In this document: positions 26,103 through 34,676 of the stretch, piece by piece
Layout of the letters: each line of letters starts with the position of its first letter
How positions within the stretch are numbered: position 1 is the stretch's first letter
NCBI GenBank assembly: GCA_023489335.1
Contig: JAMDCP010000002.1
Location: 186,001 to 250,000, forward strand
Direction of reading: 5' to 3'
DNA: 64,000 nucleotides
Origin: Deltaproteobacteria bacterium
Lineage (GTDB): Bacteria > SZUA-79 > Acidulodesulfobacterales > Acidulodesulfobacteraceae
Made by a program: the position numbers and the translations under genes
Notes under the pieces: generated by a model
Told to the model about the DNA's origin: nothing
Databases searched by the model: none
The model's input: the letters and a program-made list of their open reading frames with translations, nothing else

Positions 26103-27347
26103 ATGGCATCTTATCAAAAACTTACGGAACCTAAAGAAGGTTCAAAAATCAAGGTCTTAGGACCAAACAAATTTGAAGTTCCAAATGATCCGATTATTCC
26201 GTTTATAGAAGGCGACGGAATCGGCGCCGATTTAACGAGGGCAATGCATATCGTTATTAACGCCGCGGTAAAAAAGGCATACGACGGCAAAAGAAAAATC
26301 AACTGGTTTGAGGTTTATGCAGGAGAAAAGGCGGTCGAGAAGTATGGAGAAGGGCAGTATCTGCCGGAGGACACCATTACCGCATTTAAAGAATATTCCG
26401 TCAGCATTAAAGGACCTCTTACCACGCCGGTTGGAGGAGGATTCAGGTCGTTAAATGTTACCATCAGGCAGGTGCTTGACCTTTTTGCCTGCGTTAGGCC
26501 GGTTAAATATTACAAAGGGATACCTTCGCCCGTTAAGCACCCAGAAAAGGTAGATATGATAATCTTCAGGGAAAATACCGAAGACATTTATGCCGGCGTA
26601 GAATTCAGGTCTGGCAGCGCGGAAGCAAAAAAACTAAGGGATTTTTTAATTTCGTTAGACCCTAAAATTAAGGAAAAAATAAGGGAAGACGCAGGTCTCG
26701 GAATAAAACCGATGGGACCTTTTGCCTCAAAAAGACTTATAAAAAAAGCGATTCAATATGCGATAGATAACGGTAAATCAAGCGTTACCCTGGTTCACAA
26801 AGGCAATATAATGAAATTTACCGAAGGCGCTTTTAAGGATTGGGGTTATGAACTCGCAAAGGCCGAGTTCAGCGACAAGTTAATTGCTGAAGCCGAAGTT
26901 ACCGGCAAGGCGGACAAAATCATTATAAAAGATAGAATAGCGGATTCTATGTTCCAGCAGGGGCTTCTTCGTCCGGACGAGTATTCCGTTCTTGCATTGC
27001 CAAACCTTAACGGCGACTACATGTCCGACGCTTTAGCGGCGCAGGTCGGGGGCCTGGGTATGGCGCCCGGCGCAAATATGTCCGATACAATTGCCGTTTT
27101 CGAAGCGACCCACGGTTCTGCTCCTAAATATACAAATCAGGACAAAGCAAACCCGGGCTCTTTAATTCTGTCGGCGGTTATGATGCTGATACATATGGGA
27201 TGGAAAGAAGCGGCAGACCTCGTAGAAAAAGGGCTTAACAAAACGATAGAACAGAAATATGTTACTTATGACCTTGCAAGGCAGATGGAAGGCGCTACCG
27301 AGGTCAAATGTTCGCAATTTGCGGAAAGAATTGCCCAGAATATGTAA
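26103..27347 (+). CDS. icd: Isocitrate dehydrogenase
   Basis: A 414-residue decarboxylating isocitrate dehydrogenase of the bacterial NADP type by overall similarity. Visible: [14 protein letters not shown], the substrate phosphate-loop segment [51 protein letters not shown] and the cofactor-site stretch [20 protein letters not shown]. It has a strong aaggagg site. In this operon it may run in the reductive direction (2-oxoglutarate plus CO2 to isocitrate), since the next three genes look like citrate-cleaving enzymes. Direction is an inference from context. Confidence 0.95.
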   Translation: MASYQKLTEPKEGSKIKVLGPNKFEVPNDPIIPFIEGDGIGADLTRAMHIVINAAVKKAYDGKRKINWFEVYAGEKAVEKYGEGQYLPEDTITAFKEYSVSIKGPLTTPVGGGFRSLNVTIRQVLDLFACVRPVKYYKGIPSPVKHPEKVDMIIFRENTEDIYAGVEFRSGSAEAKKLRDFLISLDPKIKEKIREDAGLGIKPMGPFASKRLIKKAIQYAIDNGKSSVTLVHKGNIMKFTEGAFKDWGYELAKAEFSDKLIAEAEVTGKADKIIIKDRIADSMFQQGLLRPDEYSVLALPNLNGDYMSDALAAQVGGLGMAPGANMSDTIAVFEATHGSAPKYTNQDKANPGSLILSAVMMLIHMGWKEAADLVEKGLNKTIEQKYVTYDLARQMEGATEVKCSQFAERIAQNM

Positions 27348-27361
27348 AAAATAATTAAGAC

Positions 27362-27387
27362 GGCATTCCCCTTGAGCGGGGAATGCC
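27362..27387 (+). repeat. Palindrome between icd and ccsA-like gene
   Basis: ggcattcccc (27362-27371) and ggggaatgcc (27378-27387) form a perfect 10-bp stem with a 6-base loop. No T run follows, so it is more likely an intercistronic hairpin or repeat remnant than a terminator. The ATG at 27383 lies in its right arm and is not the gene start. Confidence 0.6.
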
Positions 27388-27415
27388 TGTTGCAAAGTTA
27401 AAACGAGGATTATTT

Positions 27416-28657
27416 ATGAAACTTTACGAATACGAAACATACGACACTATATTTAAAAAATACGGTGTCCCTACTCCAAAGTATTTAGTTGTCCAGCATC
27501 CTGGACAAAATGTATCGGATTTTGTGGAGCAGTACGGGGATGTTGTCATAAAATCGCAGGTGCTTGTCGGAAAAAGAGGAAAAGCCGGCGCCGTTAAGTT
27601 TGCTAAGACGGGGGAAGAGGCCAACGAGCATGTTTCGGCTTTAATGCAGACAGAGGTTTACGGTGAAAAACCGGTAAGCGTCATTATACAGGAGAAGGCT
27701 TCTATAATAAAGGAGCTATATGTTAGCTTCACATATTCGTCAAAACCGAGGCGCCCGGTTTTTGTCGTTTCGCTTCAGGGCGGAATGGACATCGAGGAGC
27801 AGGACCCGTCAACGATATTTACATTTGAAATAAATCCGCTCGAAGGGCTTTTTCCGTACAAAGTCAGGGAATATTTGATTGAAATCGGATTTGACGACAA
27901 AGCGGTATTGAGGCAGCTTTCCGAGGTTATTGCCAATATGTATAAGGGATTCTGGAGTTCCGAATCCAGGCTTTTAGAGGTAAATCCGCTAATTATCGCG
28001 GGCGATAAGGCAAATCCCGAAAAACAAAAGATTCTTGCAATAGATGCGGTAACGATGATAGATGACGACGCAAGAATTGCGCCTTCCAAGATATATACCG
28101 CAAGGGGCGCAATGGGAAGACCCCTTACCGAAAGGGAAGCGGCGGCCCATTTAATAGACCGGGACGACCATAGGGGGAAAGCAGGCTCTTATGTCGAATT
28201 AGACGGCGACATAGGAATGATGACATTCGGGGGCGGGGGTTCGACTATCACGGCAGAAACTGTTTTCGCGCTGGGAATGAAGCCTGCAAATCTTACCGAT
28301 ATCGGCGGAAATCCACCCGCGGAAAAAATGAACAAAATTTCTAAAATAATTCTTTCCAAGCCCGGCTTAAAAGCCATTTTGGTGTGCGGCGGAACGGCAA
28401 GCAATACGCGAATAGATGTTACGCTCGGCGAAGGTCTTGTTTCCGCAATAGAGGAGATGAAAAGAGACGGAACATTTCCCGAAGGTTTAGTATGGGTTGT
28501 CAGAAGAAGCGGACCTGAATATCAAAAAGGCTTGAAAATGCTTAGCGAATGTTTCGTAAAAAATAATATAGAAGGGGTTATATACGATTCCGAACTTCCG
28601 CTTACCGAAGCGCCCCAAAAACTTTACGAGATTTTAAAATCTAAAAATTTAATATAG
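27416..28657 (+). CDS. ccsA: ATP-grasp subunit, probable citryl-CoA synthetase large subunit (SucC-like)
   Basis: A 413-residue homologue of succinyl-CoA synthetase beta: an N-terminal ATP-grasp domain (KSQVLVGKRGKAGAVKFA, EVNPLII metal-binding region) and a C-terminal CoA-ligase flavodoxin-like domain (DIGGNPPAEKMNKISKIILSKPGLKAILVCGG). It is longer than ordinary SucC (about 388). Size, operon with an enlarged SucD homologue and a 263-residue citrate-synthase-fold lyase match the Hydrogenobacter-type citryl-CoA synthetase/lyase system. Start is ATG 27416 after cgagga. Plain SucC or an ATP-citrate-lyase-like protein is the alternative. Confidence 0.75.
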   Translation: MKLYEYETYDTIFKKYGVPTPKYLVVQHPGQNVSDFVEQYGDVVIKSQVLVGKRGKAGAVKFAKTGEEANEHVSALMQTEVYGEKPVSVIIQEKASIIKELYVSFTYSSKPRRPVFVVSLQGGMDIEEQDPSTIFTFEINPLEGLFPYKVREYLIEIGFDDKAVLRQLSEVIANMYKGFWSSESRLLEVNPLIIAGDKANPEKQKILAIDAVTMIDDDARIAPSKIYTARGAMGRPLTEREAAAHLIDRDDHRGKAGSYVELDGDIGMMTFGGGGSTITAETVFALGMKPANLTDIGGNPPAEKMNKISKIILSKPGLKAILVCGGTASNTRIDVTLGEGLVSAIEEMKRDGTFPEGLVWVVRRSGPEYQKGLKMLSECFVKNNIEGVIYDSELPLTEAPQKLYEILKSKNLI

Positions 28658-28689
28658 TTCGTTAAAAGAATTAACTGGAGATTATCTAT

Positions 28690-29694
28690 ATGGAAGTTAA
28701 AGGCACTAAATTTTTAAACGACGGCACGGGCGTTATAGTAATCGGTATTACCGGAAGAGAGGCTTCCCAGGTTGTTATAGAATCGGAAAAGTTATTTCCC
28801 GGCATAGTAAAATGCGGCGTAACTCCGGGAAAAGGCGGAACCGTTTTAAAAGACGATTGCCCCGTTCCCGTTTTCGATACCGTAAAAGATGCTTTAAAAG
28901 TTAAGGAATTAAAGCAGTCGGTAAATACCGGTCTTATATATGTTCCTCCTACATCCGTGCTTGACGCCGTTTATGAATTAATCGATAACGGCATTAAGTT
29001 AATGTACATCATTACCGAGCATGTTCCTATCAGGGATTCCATTATAATTTACGAGCTTGCAAGAGAAAAAGGAGTTACGATTATCGGCGGGACATCCTTA
29101 GGATGTTTTGTTCCGTCTGTCGGCAGGATTGGCGCAATCGGAGGGAAAGACCCCAGCATTGCTTTCAGGGACGGTTCTATAGTCGTTCTTTCAAAAAGCG
29201 GAGGCCTTACCGTTACCACATCCGAAATGTTTAAAAGAAGGGGTTTCGGCATTTATATGGCGCTGGCAGTGGGGGGCGATGTTATAGCCTGCACGACATT
29301 TGCGGATGTTTTGCCCGAACTGGAAAAAGACAAAAATGTTCAGGCCTGCGTTATAATGGGGGAACCGGGCGGCACATATGAAGAACAGGTTGCCGAACTG
29401 GTTGCTAAAGGAGGCTATACTAAGCCTTTAGCTGTTTTTGTCGCAGGCGTCTTTCAGGAGATGATGCCGGAAGGGGTTTCTTTTGGGCATGCAGGCGCAA
29501 TCGTAGAAAGGGGCATGGGAAAGGCGACGGATAAGATAAAAATGCTCGAGGAAGTAGGAAAGAAAACAGGCACAATCAAAGTCGCTAAATTTTACCACGA
29601 GCTTGTCAACGCATTGATTTCCCTTGGGGTTAAGAGGGATTTCGAGGATAGCTCCGGGGGCGATGTCAAGCCCTTATATAGCACATTAAAATAA
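28690..29694 (+). CDS. ccsB: CoA-binding/phosphohistidine subunit, probable citryl-CoA synthetase small subunit (SucD-like)
   Basis: A 334-residue homologue of succinyl-CoA synthetase alpha with a CoA-binding Rossmann domain (VIVIGITGREASQVV) and the catalytic histidine region GVSFGHAGAIVERGMGKATDKI, where His is phosphorylated in the family. SucD is usually near 290 residues; the extra C-terminal stretch (TIKVAKFYHELVNALISLGVKRDFED) brings it close to the roughly 340-residue citryl-CoA synthetase small subunit. It starts 32 bases after the large subunit with an actggag site. If the assignment is right, the pair makes citryl-CoA from citrate, CoA and ATP. Confidence 0.75.
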   Translation: MEVKGTKFLNDGTGVIVIGITGREASQVVIESEKLFPGIVKCGVTPGKGGTVLKDDCPVPVFDTVKDALKVKELKQSVNTGLIYVPPTSVLDAVYELIDNGIKLMYIITEHVPIRDSIIIYELAREKGVTIIGGTSLGCFVPSVGRIGAIGGKDPSIAFRDGSIVVLSKSGGLTVTTSEMFKRRGFGIYMALAVGGDVIACTTFADVLPELEKDKNVQACVIMGEPGGTYEEQVAELVAKGGYTKPLAVFVAGVFQEMMPEGVSFGHAGAIVERGMGKATDKIKMLEEVGKKTGTIKVAKFYHELVNALISLGVKRDFEDSSGGDVKPLYSTLK

Positions 29695-29779
29695 AATAAG
29701 TTTGCAGTATTTATAGGAAATATAATTAAATACAAAAAGGAATAAAAAAAGGAATAAAAATAAAAGGAGTTTTTAATTT

Positions 29780-30571
29780 ATGTCCGAAACAAATTCACAG
29801 AAGGAATGGCGGACTGCCATTACATCCAATCAGGATGGGAAGATCCTTATAAGAGGCTACAATCTCGATAACTTAATCGGAAATAAATCCTATGCCGAGG
29901 TCTGTTTTTTGCTTTTAAAAGGCGAAATGCCCACGCAAAATGAGGCTAAGATGCTTGACGCTATCTTTGTTTCATGTATAGATGCCGGAATTGCAACACC
30001 TTCAGCCGTTGCCGCAAGAACGGTATTTTCGGGAGGAAATTCACTGAACGCCGCGGTTGCGGCAGGAGTATTGACCCTTGGCGATGCGCACGGCGGAGCG
30101 ATAGAAAAAGCCGCCAAGATGTTCCAGGATTATTTGAAGGGAAAAGAAGACCTTAAAGACGAAGGCGTCAAAGAAATGGCAAAAAATATCGTGGATGACG
30201 CAATTAAAAACAAAAAAAGGCTCGCGGGTTACGGTCATAAACTGCACACCGTCGATCCGAGGACAAAAAGACTTTTAGAAGTTGCGGGAGATTTAAACTT
30301 TGGCGGCAATTATGTTAAACTTGCCGCGTCCATTGCGGATGAATTCAGGCTGAAAAAGCCGGAACAGAAGCTTCCTCTTAATGTTGACGGATGTATCGCC
30401 GCAATAATTTCCGATATGGGATTCGATTACAGGCTCGGCAAAGGATTTTTTATAATTGCCCGCTCATGCGGACTTGTCGGGCAGGTTTTCGAGGAGTGGA
30501 TGAGAGAAAAGCCCTTCAGGAGATTGGCTCCTAACCTGCACGAATACGACGGCGTTCCGGAACGCGGGTAA
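29780..30571 (+). CDS. ccl: Citrate synthase-fold lyase, probable citryl-CoA lyase
   Basis: This 263-residue protein is about 130 residues or more shorter than citrate synthase, but keeps the three catalytic positions: His in LGDAHGGAIEKA, His in GYGHKLHTVDPRTKRL, and Asp in LPLNVDGCIAAIISDMGF. The length matches stand-alone citryl-CoA lyase, and relatives at the C-terminus of ATP citrate lyase. It splits citryl-CoA to acetyl-CoA and oxaloacetate. It is last in the icd-ccsA-ccsB operon with an aaaggag site and a strong terminator behind it. A short citrate synthase is possible but less likely in this setting. Confidence 0.78.
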   Translation: MSETNSQKEWRTAITSNQDGKILIRGYNLDNLIGNKSYAEVCFLLLKGEMPTQNEAKMLDAIFVSCIDAGIATPSAVAARTVFSGGNSLNAAVAAGVLTLGDAHGGAIEKAAKMFQDYLKGKEDLKDEGVKEMAKNIVDDAIKNKKRLAGYGHKLHTVDPRTKRLLEVAGDLNFGGNYVKLAASIADEFRLKKPEQKLPLNVDGCIAAIISDMGFDYRLGKGFFIIARSCGLVGQVFEEWMREKPFRRLAPNLHEYDGVPERG

Positions 30572-30597
30572 ATAAATAAAGTCAGATTTATTTAGGT

Positions 30598-30668
30598 AAA
30601 AAGGTATCCGATTTATTTTCCCTGGGAAAATAAATCGGATACCTTTTTAAATGGATACCTTTTTAAAT
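30598..30668 (+). terminator. Strong terminator with duplicated 16-bp tail
   Basis: A perfect 25-bp stem (30598-30622 with 30624-30648, one-base centre) begins 27 bases after the lyase stop and ends in a T5 run. The right arm's end, ggatacctttttaaat (30637-30652), is repeated exactly at 30653-30668, giving a second T run. It separates the citrate-cleavage operon from glpX. Confidence 0.8.
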
Positions 30669-30696
30669 GCCCGGCAATTTGGGGTAGCCGTATGTA

Positions 30697-30725
30697 TTGT
30701 GTTAGAATAAAATATGGGGTATAAT
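30697..30725 (+). promoter_or_regulatory. Candidate promoter of glpX
   Basis: TTGTGT (30697-30702), 17 bases, TATAAT (30720-30725); the start point would be near 30732, about 50 bases before the glpX ATG. Confidence 0.55.
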
Positions 30726-30783
30726 AAGGCGAACTATAAAAGATATGAATGTATATAAATATGTATAAATCAAGGGAGGAATT

Positions 30784-31740
30784 ATGGACGATAAAGCGTT
30801 AACAATCGAGTTTGTCAGGGTTACGGAGCATGCGGCCATATCGGTTGCGCGGTTTATCGGCAGAGGAGACGAAAAGGCGGCGGATAGAGCCGCGGTCGAA
30901 TCGATGAGAAACTCCCTCGAGTATATAGATGTTGACGGAACAATCGTTATAGGAGAAGGCGAAAGGGACGAAGCCCCCATGCTTTATATCGGAGAAAAAG
31001 TGGGGAGCGGAAAAGGACAAAAGGTCGATATAGCCGTTGATCCTTTAGAAGGAACGACATTGACTGCAACAAGCGCTCCTAATGCCATTGCCGTTATGGC
31101 AATAGGCGATAACGGGAACTTCCTTCACGCCCCTGATACATACATGCAGAAGATAGCCGTCGGCCCTAAAGCAAAAGGAGTTATAGATATTAATCTTACC
31201 CCAACCGAAAATCTTCACAGAATCGCGGAGGTTTTAAATAGATATGTCGAGGATTTAACCGTTATTATTCTTAATCGTGAAAGGCATAAGGCTTTAATAG
31301 AAGAGGTGAGAAAAACGGGGGCAAGGATTAGGTTAATTCAGGACGGGGATGTTGCGGGCGCGATAGCAACTGCAAAAGAAGATTCAGGAATAGATGTCCT
31401 TATGGGTACAGGCGGCGCCCCCGAAGGCGTTCTTGGCGCAGCGGCATTAAGATGCGTCGGCGGAGATATGCAGGGCAGGCTTTCCTTTCGGAACGAAGAG
31501 GAAAAGGAGCGAGCCGTAAAAATGGGAATAAAAGACTTAAATAAGGCATATAATATTAACGAGCTTGCCGCGGGCGATGTTATATTCGTCGCAACGGGTG
31601 TTACCTCAGGCGATTATCTCAAGGGCGTGGAGTTTTTCCAGGGCGGGGCAAGGACTTACTCCGTCGTCATGAGGTCAAAGACGGGAACTGTCAGGTATAT
31701 AGAGGCTATTCATTATTTTAATTACAAACAAATAAAATAA
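30784..31740 (+). CDS. glpX: Fructose-1,6-bisphosphatase, class II
   Basis: A 318-residue GlpX-type phosphatase: RFIGRGDEKAADRAAVESMR, IVIGEGERDEAPMLYIGE and AVDPLEGTTLTA hold the metal-binding Asp and Glu residues, and the TGGAPEGVLGAAALRCVGGDMQGRL segment is the family hallmark. It converts fructose-1,6-bisphosphate to fructose-6-phosphate in gluconeogenesis, which fits an autotroph fixing carbon through acetyl-CoA. It has an aagggagg site and its own promoter behind the upstream terminator. Confidence 0.95.
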   Translation: MDDKALTIEFVRVTEHAAISVARFIGRGDEKAADRAAVESMRNSLEYIDVDGTIVIGEGERDEAPMLYIGEKVGSGKGQKVDIAVDPLEGTTLTATSAPNAIAVMAIGDNGNFLHAPDTYMQKIAVGPKAKGVIDINLTPTENLHRIAEVLNRYVEDLTVIILNRERHKALIEEVRKTGARIRLIQDGDVAGAIATAKEDSGIDVLMGTGGAPEGVLGAAALRCVGGDMQGRLSFRNEEEKERAVKMGIKDLNKAYNINELAAGDVIFVATGVTSGDYLKGVEFFQGGARTYSVVMRSKTGTVRYIEAIHYFNYKQIK

Positions 31741-31789
31741 TTTAGTTTTTGGGGCACTGGTCTTAAGCCTCCGTTATAGAGTAAAGAAT

Positions 31790-32710
31790 ATGAGGGTTTT
31801 TATTACAGGCGGAACAGGGTTTGTCGGTTCGGCGGTATCCGAAAAAATTAAATCTTTCGGCGCTTCCGTTACGCTTTTAGAGCGCAATAAAAAGAAAATT
31901 CCAAAATTAAAAGAACAGGGCTTTGAAGTTTTTGAAGGAACCCTCGAAGCTCAAGATGCCGTAAGCGGCTTTTTGTCCGATAATAGATTTGACGCAATAA
32001 TAAATCTTATCGGGATAATAAGGAGCCAGCCAGATTTTTCGTTTCAAAAGGTTCATGTGGATTATGTGAAAATACTCTTGGATTTGGCCAAGAAAAACGG
32101 CATAGATAGGTTCGTTCATATGAGCGCGCTCGGCGCTTCGGTTAGCGATTCCGAGTATTTTTCCACAAAATACGAGGGTGAAGCGCTTGTTAAAAATTCG
32201 GGTTTAAAATGGACGGTTTTTAGGCCTTCTTTGATTTTTGGCGATAATGCGGCTTTTTTTGACGACCTCATAAATTTAGTAAAAACAAGGGCGCTTGTTC
32301 CGATAATCGGAACGGGGGAAACTAAATTTGCTCCGATAGATGTTTTTTCCATTGCCAATGCTTATAACAATTCTTTATATAACGAAAAGACGGCGAACAG
32401 GGTCTTCCAACTGTGCGGCCCGGATGTTTACACCTTCGAGGGTATGATAGATTTAATTATGGAATTATCCCCTCCAAAAAAATTAAAACTTCACACGCCT
32501 TCTTTTATAGCAGAAAAATCCTTAGGCATTTTTGAAAAATTACCGTTGCCCGTTATGAAAAATCTGCCTATAACATCCGACCAAATCAGGATGCTAAAGC
32601 ATAATAACATTTGCGATGCGGATATGGGTGAAGCGGATGAACTGTTTGAATTAAAAAGAGCCCATCTTAAAGACTGGCTCAAGGAATATTTACCAAAAAA
32701 ATACAATTAA
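31790..32710 (+). CDS. NAD(P)-binding SDR, complex I NDUFA9-like family
   Basis: A 306-residue atypical short-chain dehydrogenase: VFITGGTGFVGSAVSEKI at the N-terminus, NLIGIIRSQPDFSFQKVHVDY, then HMSALGASVSDSEYFSTKYEGEALVKNSGLKWTVFRPSLIFGD. The catalytic Tyr-xxx-Lys of ordinary SDRs is altered to the YFSTKYEGE form typical of the NDUFA9-like group. Members bind NAD(P) but usually have no known reaction; quinone or isoprenoid-linked roles have been proposed. It lies 49 bases after glpX and 17 before a small gene, possibly in one transcript. I cannot assign a substrate. Confidence 0.75.
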   Translation: MRVFITGGTGFVGSAVSEKIKSFGASVTLLERNKKKIPKLKEQGFEVFEGTLEAQDAVSGFLSDNRFDAIINLIGIIRSQPDFSFQKVHVDYVKILLDLAKKNGIDRFVHMSALGASVSDSEYFSTKYEGEALVKNSGLKWTVFRPSLIFGDNAAFFDDLINLVKTRALVPIIGTGETKFAPIDVFSIANAYNNSLYNEKTANRVFQLCGPDVYTFEGMIDLIMELSPPKKLKLHTPSFIAEKSLGIFEKLPLPVMKNLPITSDQIRMLKHNNICDADMGEADELFELKRAHLKDWLKEYLPKKYN

Positions 32711-32727
32711 GCATTATATTAAGTGGA

Positions 32728-33102
32728 ATGGAAGACGAAAAAATTTTAATAATCCAGCTTGCCGACCCCGAAACAGAACCTGAAAAATGTATAGCCGGTC
32801 TAATATTTGCAAGAACTTTAGCCGTTATGGAAGACAGGGTCTATGTATTCAGTATGGCTAAATCTCCATTGCTTTACGTAAAAAATATAGCCGAAAATCC
32901 CCGTATAGATAAAAAATTTAAGGATTTAATAGCCGAAAACCTTGCCGATTTACTAAAAAGTTCACCTACTATATACATCTGTTCAAAAAGCAAAGAACTG
33001 CTAAGCCTCGAAGAAGATATGTTAATCCAGCCTTTTCAGATTGCGGGAATGCTCACCCTGCACAATTTAAAGCAAACAGTTAATCATACCTATTTTTTTT
33101 AA
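32728..33102 (+). CDS. Small protein, possibly DsrE-like fold
   Basis: A 124-residue soluble protein that starts 17 bases after the SDR gene. The pattern (ILIIQLADPETEPEKCIAGLIFARTLAVMEDRVYVFSMAKSPLLYVKN... then TIYICSKSKELLSLEEDMLIQPFQIAGMLTLHNL) follows the strand-helix-strand order of DsrE/F-fold proteins. A cysteine (IYICSKS) lies where DsrE has its active cysteine. This is a visual judgement, not a database match, and the function is unknown. It is the last gene before the dcw cluster promoter. Confidence 0.55.
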   Translation: MEDEKILIIQLADPETEPEKCIAGLIFARTLAVMEDRVYVFSMAKSPLLYVKNIAENPRIDKKFKDLIAENLADLLKSSPTIYICSKSKELLSLEEDMLIQPFQIAGMLTLHNLKQTVNHTYFF

Positions 33103-33179
33103 AATAATAAAAATTGTCGGGATATTTTTATTATATTTTTATTATTTTGCCATTTAATAAATTTTTTTATTCAATTCGC

Positions 33180-33208
33180 TTGACTTTTATTAAATTTGCT
33201 AATATTAT
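33180..33208 (+). promoter_or_regulatory. Promoter of the dcw cluster
   Basis: TTGACT (33180-33185), 17 bases, TATTAT (33203-33208). The expected start point, near 33215, falls on the first MraZ box, so bound MraZ would block initiation. Confidence 0.7.
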
Positions 33209-33214
33209 TTAAAT

Positions 33215-33240
33215 GTGGTAAAAAGTGGTAAAAAGTGGTA
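33215..33240 (+). promoter_or_regulatory. MraZ operator: three direct repeats
   Basis: GTGGTA occurs three times at exactly 10-base intervals (33215, 33225, 33235), with AAAA between copies. Direct repeats with one-helical-turn spacing upstream of mraZ are the known binding sites of the MraZ ring-shaped repressor, so autoregulation is expected. Confidence 0.85.
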
Positions 33241-33275
33241 ACTTATTAAATATATTTAAATATATTTTTAATTTT

Positions 33276-33719
33276 ATGTTTAGCGGAAGATATATCCATT
33301 CAATCGACGACAAAGGCAGGGTTAAACTTCCACAGAAGATTAAGGAATCCCTTATTTCAAATTATAACAATACCGCCCTTGTAATTACAAACCTTGATAA
33401 ATGCCTTGTTGCCTACCCTATGGAAGAATGGCGTAAATTGGAAGAAAAAGCGCTTAAACTTCCCTCTATGCAGAAAGATGTTCTGGAATTTTTGAGATAT
33501 TTTTTTTCCGGAGCGTGCGAGCTTGAACTTGACAAAATGGACAGATTTCTCATTCCGCAGTCGCTTAAAGCCTCCGGAAACTTAGATAAAGAAATAATGC
33601 TTGTGGGAATAATAAACAGATTCGAAATATGGAATAAGGATTTATGGGATGCAAACTTTGAAAGCGCCAGAACTAATTTTGAATCGGTTGCCGCTACAAT
33701 GTCCCAGATAGGTTTTTGA
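33276..33719 (+). CDS. mraZ: Transcriptional regulator MraZ
   Basis: A 147-residue protein of two AbrB-like swapped hairpins, starting MFSGRYIHSIDDKGRVKLPQKI and with the second half ELDKMDRFLIPQSLKASG; both repeats keep the DxKGR / DxxxR-type motif of MraZ. The ATG at 33276 is chosen because all family members start with MF(x)G; the longer frame from GTG 33225 would begin inside the operator. MraZ represses the dcw operon by binding the direct repeats found just upstream. Ribosome-binding site is weak. Confidence 0.95.
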   Translation: MFSGRYIHSIDDKGRVKLPQKIKESLISNYNNTALVITNLDKCLVAYPMEEWRKLEEKALKLPSMQKDVLEFLRYFFSGACELELDKMDRFLIPQSLKASGNLDKEIMLVGIINRFEIWNKDLWDANFESARTNFESVAATMSQIGF

Positions 33720-33788
33720 ATACTTAAAAAATGTTCAGGTCGCGTGTTGCGTATATCGGTTGATATTTGATATTGATATTAGGAAAAT

Positions 33789-34676
33789 ATGATGGAACCA
33801 AAACATGTGCCTGTGATGTTAAATGAGGCTGTCAATATTCTAAGCGTAATGCCGGGCAGGGTTTATGTGGACGGAACCATCGGAGGGGGCGGTTTTTCGA
33901 AAGAAATATTGAGAAGGTCTTCCCCGGACGGTTTTTTAATCGGCATCGATAGGGACGCGGATGCGGTTAAAAATGTTCAGATAGAACTCGAGAAAGAATT
34001 TGACAAAAAAAGATTTAAGTTATTTTATTCAAATTTTAGTAAAATAGATGACATAGTTAAGGAGTCGGGTTTTAAAAATGTTGACGGAATAATTCTCGAC
34101 CTCGGTATAAGTTCGATTCAGCTTGAAGGAGATAGAGGTTTTAGTTTTAAAGAAGAGGGCGGCCTCGATATGAGAATGGATAAAGGAGAACGGCTAACCG
34201 CTTACGAGATTGTGAATCATTATCCCGAAAAAGTTCTTGCGGACATTATATGGAGATTCGGGGATGAAAGGCACTCGCGAAAAATAGCTAAGAAAATTGT
34301 GGAATTTCGAAAAAATAAACAGATAGAAACCCCTCTCGAGTTAAGGACAATCATAAAAAAAGCCGTTTTTAAAGGCCGGGGAGTATTAAGAATAGACCCT
34401 GCGACAAGAACATTTATGGCGTTAAGGATTTTTGTAAACAAAGAGTATGATTCGTTAATAGAATTTTTAGGAAAACTTAAAGATGTTCTTAACATAGGGG
34501 GAGTTATAGCTATTCTGTCTTTCCATTCGGGAGAAGATAGAATCGTCAAAAATTTTTTTAAAAATAACCCGGGTTTTAAATCGTTATCCAAAAAACCGAT
34601 ATTGCCGTCTGATGAAGAGGTCAGGTTTAATCCAAGATCGAGAAGCGCAAAATTGAGGGCTTTTTGCCATGTCTAA
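33789..34676 (+). CDS. rsmH: 16S rRNA m4C1402 methyltransferase
   Basis: A 295-residue SAM-dependent methyltransferase with the RsmH/MraW signatures HVPVMLNEAVNIL, YVDGTIGGGGFSKEIL (SAM loop), GIILDLGISSIQLEGDRGFSF and the C-terminal NPRSRSAKLRAF. It N4-methylates C1402 of 16S rRNA. The start may be ATG 33789 or 33792 (MMEPKHVPVM). It overlaps ftsL by eight bases, in standard dcw order. Confidence 0.97.
   Translation: MMEPKHVPVMLNEAVNILSVMPGRVYVDGTIGGGGFSKEILRRSSPDGFLIGIDRDADAVKNVQIELEKEFDKKRFKLFYSNFSKIDDIVKESGFKNVDGIILDLGISSIQLEGDRGFSFKEEGGLDMRMDKGERLTAYEIVNHYPEKVLADIIWRFGDERHSRKIAKKIVEFRKNKQIETPLELRTIIKKAVFKGRGVLRIDPATRTFMALRIFVNKEYDSLIEFLGKLKDVLNIGGVIAILSFHSGEDRIVKNFFKNNPGFKSLSKKPILPSDEEVRFNPRSRSAKLRAFCHV

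Noticed and set aside
27416-29694. Plain succinyl-CoA synthetase (sucCD)
   Set aside because: Both subunits are longer than usual and are followed by a stand-alone 263-residue lyase; citryl-CoA synthetase fits better. Kept as the alternative.
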